Positions 1-5,006 of a stretch of DNA of 5,336 nt are shown piece by piece. A model generated the notes under the pieces. It made no database searches and was not told the origin of the DNA. It was given only the letters and a program-made list of their open reading frames with translations. Position 1 is the first letter of the stretch, and each line of letters opens with the position of its first letter. Where the stretch lies: contig CAIQIY010000087.1 of assembly GCA_903871975.1 (NCBI GenBank), positions 1 through 5,336 of the forward strand, in the 5' to 3' direction. The position numbers were made by a program, and so were the translations under genes. The stretch is from an uncultured Chloroflexota bacterium (GTDB lineage: Bacteria > Chloroflexota > Chloroflexia > Chloroflexales > Roseiflexaceae).

Positions 1-1
1 G

Positions 2-37
2 GCGCGCGCGCTGGTGCTCGGAGCGGCGCCCCACTGA
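2..37 (+). CDS. Possible C-terminal tail of an unidentified gene cut by the left window end
   Basis: An open plus-strand frame runs in from the left edge and reads ARALVLGAAPH before a TGA stop at 35-37. The eleven residues are too few to identify a family. The stop lies in the loop of a strong hairpin (16-56), which is what one expects at the end of a transcription unit, and a plus-strand gene here would converge on the minus-strand SIS gene as the other junctions in the window do. Another plus frame, or no gene at all, is possible because GC-rich DNA leaves short open frames by chance. The sequence to the left of the window would settle it. Confidence 0.35.
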   Translation, partial: ARALVLGAAPH

Positions 38-56
38 CGTGCGCGCCACTCCGAGC
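16..56. terminator. GC-rich hairpin between convergent genes, possible bidirectional terminator
   Basis: GCTCGGAG at 16-23 pairs perfectly with CTCCGAGC at 49-56. After one C-A mismatch the stem continues with GGCGC (25-29) against GCGCC (43-47), giving 13 pairs around a 13-nt loop. It lies beyond the SIS gene stop (82) on the minus strand and encloses the plus-strand stop at 35-37, so it could serve both transcripts. There is no run of T on either side, so it is not a classical intrinsic terminator. A GC-rich hairpin of this size can also be an RNA 3'-end stabiliser or a chance pairing. Confidence 0.4.
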
Positions 57-81
57 GGCCGAGCCCCGCCCGACGGACCGC

Positions 82-1104
82 TCATTCGGTGCTGGTCACC
101 TTGCCGATATAGCGAAACGTGCCGGGCACCAGGCCGCGCCGTTCGGCAGCAGCGTACGCCAGCAGCTGGATGGGCAGGATCGCCGCAAACTCGGCGAACG
201 GCGCATCCGCAATCGGCAGCCACGCGCCGTGGCCCGGCGCCAGCGGCCCGATCGTCAGCGTCGGCACCCCATAGCCCGCAAGCTCGGCGACCAGCGCCCG
301 ATCGAACGCCGCAGTCGGCCCGGGCTGCATGCACACCAACACACGCACGCGCGCATCGGCGATTTCGAGCGGGCCATGCCGGAACTGGGCGCTGCTCTGC
401 GCCTCGCTGGCGCGCCGTGCGGTCTCCTTCAGCACCAGCGCACCCGAGTGGGCAGTCGCCAACGCCGGGCCACGCCCCACCACGATGATCGGCGCCTCGT
501 CGAACCACGCCTCGTCGAGCCCGGCGACAAACGCGGGTGCCGCCGCCGCGACCGCATGCACCTGCGCCAGGGCTGGCGCCACGACCGCTGCAACCTGCGA
601 TTCGCCCAGCATGCGGGCCGCCAGCGCATGCAGCGCCAGCAGTGCCGCCGTATAGGTGCGCGTCGCCACGCCCAACTCGGCCCCCGCGAAGGTATCGATC
701 ACCACAGCCGCCCGCCGCGCCAGCGTGCTCGCCGCGGCGTTGGTCACCGCCACCAGCGGCACCGACGGCGCCAGGCGCTCCAGCACGCGTCGCGCTTCGA
801 TCGTCTCGCCCGACTGCGAGATCACCACCAGTGCCGTCGCAGCATCGAGCGTGCCACCGAAATGCAGCAGCTCGGCCAATTCGACCCAGTGCACCGGCAG
901 GCCTGCCGCAAACAGGCGCAGCACCGCCGGATACGCCGCCGCATGCGAGCTGCCCATACCGCTGAACACGATGCGCGTGATCCCGGGGCGGCCCAGGATC
1001 GCGGCCGCCGCATCGAGCGGCCCACCAGCCGCCGCGTGGCGCTGCGCCGCCGCATCAAGCATCGCCGGCTGCGCCAGAATGTCCTCACGAAGCGCTGATT
1101 GCAT
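82..1104 (-). CDS. Double-SIS-domain sugar-phosphate isomerase/deaminase-like protein (GlmS isomerase half)
   Basis: This 340-residue cytosolic protein resembles the isomerase part of glucosamine-6-phosphate synthase and the related AgaS/FrlB proteins, which isomerise or deaminate phosphorylated amino sugars or fructosamines. The N-terminus has the usual REDILAQPAML segment (residues 6-15). SIS domain 1 shows SGMGSSHAA (48-56), the phosphate-binding SQSGET loop (96-101) and VTN (120-122). SIS domain 2 shows VGRGPALATA (209-218), LKETARRASEA (225-235) and FRHGP (241-245). E227, E234 and H243 match the GlmS catalytic region by pattern. The C-terminus ends KVTSTE, with a lysine where GlmS has its conserved Lys. 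The N-terminal glutaminase domain is absent, so it should not make glucosamine-6-phosphate from glutamine. The start is supported by AAGGGG 5 nt upstream (1110-1115). No sugar transporter or kinase lies nearby, so the substrate is unknown. Confidence 0.88.
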   Translation of the reverse strand: MQSALREDILAQPAMLDAAAQRHAAAGGPLDAAAAILGRPGITRIVFSGMGSSHAAAYPAVLRLFAAGLPVHWVELAELLHFGGTLDAATALVVISQSGETIEARRVLERLAPSVPLVAVTNAAASTLARRAAVVIDTFAGAELGVATRTYTAALLALHALAARMLGESQVAAVVAPALAQVHAVAAAAPAFVAGLDEAWFDEAPIIVVGRGPALATAHSGALVLKETARRASEAQSSAQFRHGPLEIADARVRVLVCMQPGPTAAFDRALVAELAGYGVPTLTIGPLAPGHGAWLPIADAPFAEFAAILPIQLLAYAAAERRGLVPGTFRYIGKVTSTE

Positions 1105-1113
1105 CTTGTCCCC

Positions 1114-1143
1114 TTGACAGTGGCGCCGCGTTCGTGCTACCGT
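1114..1143 (+). promoter_or_regulatory. Promoter of the VOC gene (TTGACA with extended -10)
   Basis: A perfect TTGACA at 1114-1119 is followed after 18 nt by TACCGT (1138-1143), which keeps the T, A and final T of the -10 consensus and is preceded by TGC (1135-1137), an extended -10. Transcription would begin near 1150, leaving a leader of about 44 nt. The first two bases of the -35 box overlap the Shine-Dalgarno of the divergent SIS gene (1110-1115), so the promoter lies within that gene's 5' leader. I could not find a convincing minus-strand promoter for the SIS gene in the same 89 nt. Confidence 0.6.
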
Positions 1144-1179
1144 CGCGCTATCCCCGATGTTCCACTGGTCCTACCCAGC

Positions 1180-1187
1180 AGGAGGAG
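1180..1187 (+). promoter_or_regulatory. Strong ribosome binding site fixing the VOC start
   Basis: AGGAGGAG lies 6 nt before the ATG at 1194. The frame is open upstream to an earlier ATG at 1134, but that would put the start ahead of the predicted transcription start and add 20 residues without family resemblance. The 1194 start is therefore preferred. Confidence 0.85.
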
Positions 1188-1193
1188 CCTCGC

Positions 1194-1586
1194 ATGCGGA
1201 TCCGCGGCACACACCACATCGCTCTGCGTACGTCCAATTTCGCCACGATGCGGCACTTCTACAGCGACGTGCTCGGCATGGCCTATCTCGGTGGCTTCGC
1301 CGGCACCAACATCATCTTCCTCGATGCCGGCACGACCACCGTCGAACTGATCGAGGCCGAAGGCCCGGCAGCGCCGGCCACCCAGGGCTGGCACCACCTG
1401 GCGCTCGAAGTCGACGACACCGACGCCGCCTACGCCGAACTGCACGCGCAGGGCGTGCCGTTCCACATCGAACCGCGGTCGGTACCACCCGAGGCCCCGG
1501 TCGTGCGGCTCGCATTCTTCACCGACCCCGACGGCAACCAGGTCGAGCTGTTCCAACCGATCGGCGCGCGCTACCCGACGCAGTGA
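1194..1586 (+). CDS. VOC-family (glyoxalase/bleomycin resistance/dioxygenase fold) protein
   Basis: This 130-residue protein has two vicinal-oxygen-chelate half-modules. The first runs from THHIALRTSNF (6-16) through HFYSDVLGM (21-29) to VELIE (50-54). The second runs from WHHLALEVDD (66-75) through FFTDPDGNQVELFQP (108-122). The four expected metal-ligand positions are all present: H8, E51, H68 and E118. The fold is shared by glyoxalase I, methylmalonyl-CoA epimerase, ring-cleavage dioxygenases and antibiotic-binding proteins, and the sequence alone does not choose among them. The intact ligand set points to a metalloenzyme, not a drug-sequestering protein, but that is inference. It has its own promoter and strong ribosome binding site. 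Its last 16 nt overlap the end of the convergent sugar isomerase gene. Confidence 0.9.
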   Translation: MRIRGTHHIALRTSNFATMRHFYSDVLGMAYLGGFAGTNIIFLDAGTTTVELIEAEGPAAPATQGWHHLALEVDDTDAAYAELHAQGVPFHIEPRSVPPEAPVVRLAFFTDPDGNQVELFQPIGARYPTQ

Positions 1587-2380
1587 TGCGCCACGATCCC
1601 GCGCAGCGCACCGATGCCGGGCCAGGGATCGCCCGGCCGGTCGTAGACCAGCGTATACGGGCCGGCAAACCCGGCGGCGACGCTGGCGTCCAGGCATTGT
1701 TCGAGTTCGCTGCCGACGATCGCGCCATCGGCCGAGTAGTGGGCCTTGACATGGATCGACTCGGCCAAGGGTGCTACGGCACCAAACTCGCTGACGCGAT
1801 TGGCGAGCGGAAAGTTGCCGATGTCGGCACACAGCCCGACGGTGCTGCCGGCGGCGGCGATGATCGCGCGACAGCTCTCGGCCGTCGCCGCCAACGCACG
1901 GAAGTTCTCGGTCAGCACACGCACGCCGAGCGGTGCTGCATGGGCAGCCAGCCGGCGCAGCGCCGCGACCGAGCGCTGGCGTGCGGTGGCATCATCGGCC
2001 GGGGCATCACCGGCGATCACGCGTACGTGGCTGGCACCGAGCCGCGCGGCGACGTCGATCCAGCCGGCGATCATCGTCTCGTCGTCGGCGGCACGGTGTG
2101 CATCGGCCGCACTCAGATCACCGGCATCGATCAGCACGCTGAAGATCTCGACGTCGGCCGCGTCGCACGCCGCACGCACCTGTGCCAGCATGGCGTCGTC
2201 GGTGCGCATCAGATGGAAATGGCAGATCTCCAGCGTCGCGATGCCTGCCTGGCGCATGCGCGCCGGCACTTGCTCGAGCGTCAGCTCGGCAGCGATCGTC
2301 GGCAGCCCCGGGCCACGGCCGATCTCGGGCGCACCCAGCAGACGATGCAGGCTCCAGGTTGTCAGCGATAGACGGCGCAT
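1571..2380 (-). CDS. Sugar phosphate isomerase/epimerase-like TIM-barrel protein (AP endonuclease family 2 fold)
   Basis: This 269-residue protein matches the xylose-isomerase-like TIM barrel family (AP_endonuc_2), whose members are mostly metal-dependent sugar or inositol isomerases, epimerases and dehydratases. It begins LSLTTWSLHRLLG (4-16). Strand-end motifs follow in family order: GIATLEICHFH (46-56), VEIFSVLIDAGD (77-88), GASHVRVIAGD (115-125), VRVLTENF (153-160), VGLCADIGNF (181-190) and ESIHVKAH (207-214). Likely metal ligands are E158, D186 and H210 or H214. Near the C-terminus, where many relatives have a Glu, this protein reads TLVYDRP (243-249). The start at 2380 is fixed by TGGAGG 4 nt upstream and a promoter about 30 nt away. 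The frame stays open far upstream, but there it only runs antisense to the hydratase gene. It is divergent from that hydratase. Substrate unknown. Confidence 0.87.
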   Translation of the reverse strand: MRRLSLTTWSLHRLLGAPEIGRGPGLPTIAAELTLEQVPARMRQAGIATLEICHFHLMRTDDAMLAQVRAACDAADVEIFSVLIDAGDLSAADAHRAADDETMIAGWIDVAARLGASHVRVIAGDAPADDATARQRSVAALRRLAAHAAPLGVRVLTENFRALAATAESCRAIIAAAGSTVGLCADIGNFPLANRVSEFGAVAPLAESIHVKAHYSADGAIVGSELEQCLDASVAAGFAGPYTLVYDRPGDPWPGIGALRGIVAHHCVG

Positions 2381-2384
2381 GATT

Positions 2385-2390
2385 CCTCCA
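2385..2390 (-). promoter_or_regulatory. Ribosome binding site deciding the sugar isomerase start
   Basis: TGGAGG reads on the minus strand 4 nt before the ATG at 2380, a rather tight but workable spacing. It selects this ATG over starts upstream in the same open frame, which would extend the protein into sequence with no family resemblance. Confidence 0.75.
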
Positions 2391-2411
2391 GACTCGTCGG
2401 AGACGTCCGGG

Positions 2412-2420
2412 ATTGTAGCA
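2412..2420 (-). promoter_or_regulatory. Extended -10 promoter of the sugar isomerase gene
   Basis: On the minus strand the sequence reads TGC then TACAAT, five of six matches to the -10 consensus with the TGn extension. No good -35 box lies 16-18 nt upstream, which extended -10 promoters can tolerate. The predicted start near 2405 gives a leader of about 25 nt that contains the Shine-Dalgarno. The -10 of the VOC gene has the same GTGCTAC core, so both may be read by the same housekeeping sigma factor. Confidence 0.6.
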
Positions 2421-2460
2421 CAGACACCCAGCCGCAGTCGTGGCGGTTCGGCGACCCGCA

Positions 2461-2490
2461 CGGTGGAGCCATCCGTCCACACCACCACCG
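2461..2490. repeat. Inverted repeat in the leader of the hydratase gene
   Basis: CGGTGG at 2461-2466 is the exact reverse complement of CCACCG at 2485-2490, around an 18-nt loop. A second overlapping pair, GTGGA (2463-2467) and TCCAC (2476-2480), gives an alternative fold. The right arm abuts the GGAGAGAG ribosome binding site. It may be a leader hairpin affecting translation or an operator for the divergent pair. Six-base GC-rich arms can also arise by chance. Confidence 0.3.
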
Positions 2491-2503
2491 GGAGAGAGCA
2501 GCC

Positions 2504-3334
2504 ATGCAGATGGATGACGCGATGCGACGCCGGCTGGCCGATGAGTTGCTCATCAGCCTCGATCGCCGGCGGATCACCACGCGACCGACGAGCCTCGGGG
2601 CATTCGATCTCGAGGATGCCTATGATGTATTGGGCCGCCTGACGACGCTGCGCCGACAGCGTGGCGAGCGGCCGATTGGCTGGAAGATCGGGTTCACCAA
2701 TGCGGCATTGTGGCCAGCGTACGGCGTCGATCGGCCATTGTGGGCACCCGTGTACAACACGACCGTGACGCAGTCGCTGTTCGGCACGGCCGAGCTGGCG
2801 ACGAGCGAGCTGGTTGCGCCGCGCCTCGAGCCGGAGATCGTATTCGGGCTGGGTGCTTCGATTCGCGCGGCGCGGCCGGACCCGGCCGATGAGGAGGCGG
2901 TGCTGGCCGAGATCATCTGGATGGCGCTCGGCTTCGAGATCGTCGACTGCCACTACCCCAACTGGCAGTTCACGTCGGCCGAGTGTGCCGCCGACTTTGG
3001 GTTGCATGCGCGGCTGATCGTCGGCCCCAAACACTACCTGCAGCACGGCCGGCGCTCGCGCATGACCCAGATGTTGCGCGAGTGCTCGCTCGAGCTGACC
3101 CGCGATGGCAGCGTGGTGGATCGCGGCGTCGGGGCGAATGTGCTGGGCAGCCCGCTGCGTGCCCTCGGATTCCTCATCGACGCGCTGGCACGCCAGGGTG
3201 GCGAGGGCCTGCGCGAAGGTGATGTCGTCACGACTGGCACGCTCACGGCAGCATATCCGATCGCGGCCGGACAGATCTGGCGTTCCTCGGTCGAGCAGTT
3301 GCCGCTGGCATCGCTGCGGCTGACGACCACCTGA
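2504..3334 (+). CDS. 2-keto-4-pentenoate hydratase / FAH-family protein
   Basis: This 276-residue protein belongs to the fumarylacetoacetate hydrolase fold and specifically the MhpD-type hydratase and oxalocrotonate decarboxylase branch. These enzymes act on 2-keto-pentenoate-type acids from meta-cleavage of aromatics, and the length is close to that of MhpD. Motifs in order are GWKIGFTN (59-66) with the expected catalytic Lys K61, RLEPEIVFGL (107-116) with metal ligands E109 and E111, GFEIVDCHYPNWQF (143-156) with third ligand E145, VLGSPLRAL (213-221) and GDVVTTGTL (239-247). All key residues are present, so it should be active. No other aromatic meta-cleavage genes (ring dioxygenase, aldolase, acetaldehyde dehydrogenase) are in view, so the true substrate is open. 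The ATG at 2504 lies 9 nt after GGAG (2491-2494). Another ATG two codons on is possible. I found no clear promoter. Confidence 0.9.
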   Translation: MQMDDAMRRRLADELLISLDRRRITTRPTSLGAFDLEDAYDVLGRLTTLRRQRGERPIGWKIGFTNAALWPAYGVDRPLWAPVYNTTVTQSLFGTAELATSELVAPRLEPEIVFGLGASIRAARPDPADEEAVLAEIIWMALGFEIVDCHYPNWQFTSAECAADFGLHARLIVGPKHYLQHGRRSRMTQMLRECSLELTRDGSVVDRGVGANVLGSPLRALGFLIDALARQGGEGLREGDVVTTGTLTAAYPIAAGQIWRSSVEQLPLASLRLTTT

Positions 3335-3352
3335 ACGCCACGCCCGTTGATC

Positions 3353-3371
3353 GCTGCGTCACAGGCGCAGC
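3353..3371. terminator. Short hairpin at the hydratase/peptidase convergent junction
   Basis: GCTGCG (3353-3358) pairs with CGCAGC (3366-3371) around a 7-nt loop that contains the TGA stop of the minus-strand peptidase gene (3359-3361). It lies 19 nt past the hydratase stop. There is no T tract, and a six-pair stem is easily found by chance in DNA this rich in G+C, so this is a weak call. Confidence 0.2.
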
Positions 3372-4054
3372 TGGGCACCCGACACATAGCGGGCGGCGAT
3401 GGCGCCACGATAGACGGTGAGGCAGCCCTGCCCGGCCACCGACCACGGCTGGCGATTGAGATCGCCGGACACCAATGCCGCGGTTCGTTCGTCGATGCCC
3501 AGCAGGATGGCATCGGGCAATGTCTGGCGCAAGCGCGCGATCCAACGCTGCCCGTAACGGTCGTAATGTGGCACGATGCAGACGTTGGGCAGCGTGCAGA
3601 GGCCGCGTATCGTGCGCCCGGTCTCGGGGTGATAGACATATTCGCCGAAGATCATCGCGCCGGCGCTGCTGCCGGCCAGCACCGCCCCGGCTTCGTAGCG
3701 CTGGCGCATCATCGCTGCGCACCGGCTGCCCACCAGGGCCTGCGCCAGATAGGCAGGCGAACCGCCGGGCAGGTACACCACATCGGCGTCGGCGAGTGCT
3801 GCCACCACTGCCGGATCATCGGCGCTGGCACGATCGATGACCGGCACGACGGCGACGTCGGTGGCACCCAGGGCGGCAAACCAATCGAGCGCATTGCGGC
3901 CGGCGCGCGCGTGGCCATCATCGGCGGCTGCCGCCGTGGGCAGCACACGGATCACCGCGCCCACGCCACCGGCGGCGCGCAACGCCAGTTCATCGACCTC
4001 GCGCATGCGTCCGCCGAACTCCTCGCCGCCCGCCAGCACCAGTGTTCCGGTCAT
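3359..4054 (-). CDS. S51-family serine peptidase, cyanophycinase / dipeptidase E-like
   Basis: This 231-residue protein has the class I glutamine amidotransferase-like fold of peptidase family S51, which includes alpha-aspartyl dipeptidase PepE and cyanophycinase. It starts TGTLVLAGGEEFGG (2-15). VVYLPGGSPAYLAQAL (92-107) is the usual substrate-side loop. GSSAGAM (128-134) is the nucleophile elbow with S130 as the likely catalytic Ser. PHYDRYGQRW (162-171) and GIDERTA (186-192) match the His and acidic motifs of the family. No signal peptide is seen, so it is probably cytosolic. The length is nearer PepE than typical cyanophycinases, and no cyanophycin synthetase is in view, so a small aspartyl or isoaspartyl peptide substrate is a fair guess. 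Two in-frame ATGs lie upstream, at 4069 and 4072, but AAGGAG 6 nt before 4054 decides the start. It is divergent from the nucleotidyltransferase. Confidence 0.88.
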   Translation of the reverse strand: MTGTLVLAGGEEFGGRMREVDELALRAAGGVGAVIRVLPTAAAADDGHARAGRNALDWFAALGATDVAVVPVIDRASADDPAVVAALADADVVYLPGGSPAYLAQALVGSRCAAMMRQRYEAGAVLAGSSAGAMIFGEYVYHPETGRTIRGLCTLPNVCIVPHYDRYGQRWIARLRQTLPDAILLGIDERTAALVSGDLNRQPWSVAGQGCLTVYRGAIAARYVSGAQLRL

Positions 4055-4060
4055 GCCAAG

Positions 4061-4066
4061 CTCCTT
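4061..4066 (-). promoter_or_regulatory. Ribosome binding site deciding the S51 peptidase start
   Basis: AAGGAG reads on the minus strand with 6 nt to the ATG at 4054, close to ideal. The upstream ATGs at 4069 and 4072 would place this motif inside the coding sequence and have no comparable site ahead of them. Confidence 0.85.
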
Positions 4067-4100
4067 CATCATCGGGTTCCTGTTGCCACGTCGAATCGGC

Positions 4101-4106
4101 TATAAT
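4101..4106 (+). promoter_or_regulatory. -10 box (perfect TATAAT) of the nucleotidyltransferase promoter
   Basis: A perfect TATAAT stands out in very GC-rich surroundings. The base one position before the spacer base is G, half of an extended -10. No good -35 is seen: TTCCTG at 4077-4082 with 18-nt spacing is a weak candidate, and TTGCCA at 4083-4088 is too close. Transcription would start near 4113, giving a leader of about 31 nt. The complementary strand reads ATTATA, so the same AT-rich island could also help open DNA for the divergent peptidase gene. Confidence 0.65.
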
Positions 4107-4120
4107 CGCGCGGGGCGCGA
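4106..4120. repeat. Perfect palindrome over the predicted nucleotidyltransferase transcription start
   Basis: TCGCGC (4106-4111) and GCGCGA (4115-4120) are exact reverse complements separated by GGG. The element begins at the last base of the -10 box and spans the predicted start site. It may be an operator that blocks initiation, or simply a GC-rich discriminator. Its position is suggestive, but the arms are only six bases. Confidence 0.4.
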
Positions 4121-4143
4121 CGTCTGTGCCAGAGGGGGGATCC

Positions 4144-4986
4144 ATGCGCATCACCAGGGCCGTCATCACCGCCGCCGGGCGCGACCAGCGTGCGTTGCCG
4201 CTGCAGCGCATCATCGACCGTGGCGGCACCACGCGCTCGGTGCTGGCGATCATCATCGACGAAGCACTCTCCAGCGGCATCGACGAAGTCTGCATCGTGG
4301 TGAGCCCGGGCGACACCGCGGCCTATGCTGCCGCCGCCCCCGAGCACGCCAGCCGATTGCGCTTCATCGAACAACCGGCACCACGCGGCTACGGCCACGC
4401 CGTCGCCTGCGCCAGGGACTTCGTCGGCGACGAGCCCTTTCTGCACCTGGTCGGCGATCATCTGCACGTCAGCGACGACGCACGCAGCTGTGCCCAGCAA
4501 CTGGTCGAGCTCGCCGTCCACGAACACTGCGCCGTCTCGGCAGTCCAGGCCTCGCGCGAGCATCTGCTCCCCTACTATGGCGTCATCGGCGGGCGGCGGA
4601 TCGCCGGCCGGCGCGATCGCTACCTGGTCGAAGAAGTGATCGAGAAGCCGACGCCGACCGAGGCCGAGGGGCGGCTGGCGGTACCGGGGCTGCGTGCCGG
4701 CCACTACCTGTGCTTCTTCGGCATGCACGTCCTGACTCCGGCGGTGATGCACATCCTTGAGGCGATGGTCGCCGACGCCCCGGACGACGCACGCATCCAG
4801 CTGTCGCCGGCACTCAGCCGGCTGGCGGCGCAGGAGCGGCTGCTGGCGCTCGAAGTCATCGGTGCGCGCTATGATGTCGGCGTGCGATACGGCCTGCTGA
4901 ATGCCCAGCTGGCGCTGGCTCTCGGCGGCCCCGACCGCGCCGAAGTCCTGGCGATGCTGGTCGAGCTGCTGGCGCAACGGCGCTAA
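4144..4986 (+). CDS. GalU-like sugar-phosphate nucleotidyltransferase, divergent signature
   Basis: This 280-residue cytosolic protein has the Rossmann-like nucleotidyltransferase fold of UTP-glucose-1-phosphate uridylyltransferase (GalU), which makes UDP-sugars for polysaccharides and glycolipids. Motifs in order are VITAAGRDQRALPLQ (7-21, nucleotide-binding loop), IDEVCIVVSPGD (46-57), EQPAPRGYGHAVACAR (76-91), PFLHLVGDHL (98-107), PYYGVIGG (143-150), VEEVIEKPTP (162-171), IQLSPALSRL (218-227) and RYDVG (242-246). D105 and D244 are the likely metal ligands and K169 is the EKP lysine. The loop reads GRDQR where GalU has GxGTR, and the following stretch with the PKEMLP lysine is replaced and shortened. 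The base and sugar specificity are therefore uncertain. AGAGG (4131-4135) lies 8 nt before the chosen ATG. The earlier in-frame ATG at 4042 precedes the predicted transcription start. Confidence 0.87.
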   Translation: MRITRAVITAAGRDQRALPLQRIIDRGGTTRSVLAIIIDEALSSGIDEVCIVVSPGDTAAYAAAAPEHASRLRFIEQPAPRGYGHAVACARDFVGDEPFLHLVGDHLHVSDDARSCAQQLVELAVHEHCAVSAVQASREHLLPYYGVIGGRRIAGRRDRYLVEEVIEKPTPTEAEGRLAVPGLRAGHYLCFFGMHVLTPAVMHILEAMVADAPDDARIQLSPALSRLAAQERLLALEVIGARYDVGVRYGLLNAQLALALGGPDRAEVLAMLVELLAQRR

Positions 4987-5006
4987 AGGGTATAGCCACG
5001 GCGCCG
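4978..5006. terminator. Short hairpin across the nucleotidyltransferase and DUF507 stops
   Basis: CGGCGC (4978-4983) pairs with GCGCCG (5001-5006) around a 17-nt loop. It covers both stop codons of the overlapping convergent genes. The stem is short, the loop is long and there is no T tract, so function is doubtful. Confidence 0.18.

Noticed and set aside
229..1117. Long plus-strand open frames antisense to the SIS gene
   Set aside because: Their translations are rich in Arg, Ala, Pro and His with no domain motifs, as expected for shadow frames in GC-rich DNA. The opposite strand encodes a well-formed SIS protein.
1563..1592. GGCGC/GCGCC pairing as a terminator at the VOC/sugar isomerase junction
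   Set aside because: It is only five pairs with a 20-nt loop, lies within the coding ends of both genes and has no T tract. Such pairings are frequent by chance in this composition.
1157..2371. A 404-codon plus-strand frame over the VOC and sugar isomerase genes
   Set aside because: It is low in hydrophobic core patterns, lacks a ribosome binding site and overlaps two convincing genes. It is a composition artefact.
2385..2404. Leader hairpin masking the sugar isomerase ribosome binding site
   Set aside because: CTCC upstream can pair with GGAG of the site, but only four Watson-Crick pairs plus a wobble form, too weak to claim a regulatory switch.
2381..3046. Minus-strand open frame extending the sugar isomerase by 222 codons
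   Set aside because: It runs antisense through the hydratase gene, has no family resemblance, and crosses the extended -10 promoter. The strong ribosome binding site at 2385-2390 fixes the real start.
4069..4977. A 302-codon minus-strand frame antisense to the nucleotidyltransferase
   Set aside because: It has no recognisable family motifs, and the plus strand carries the complete GalU-like motif series.
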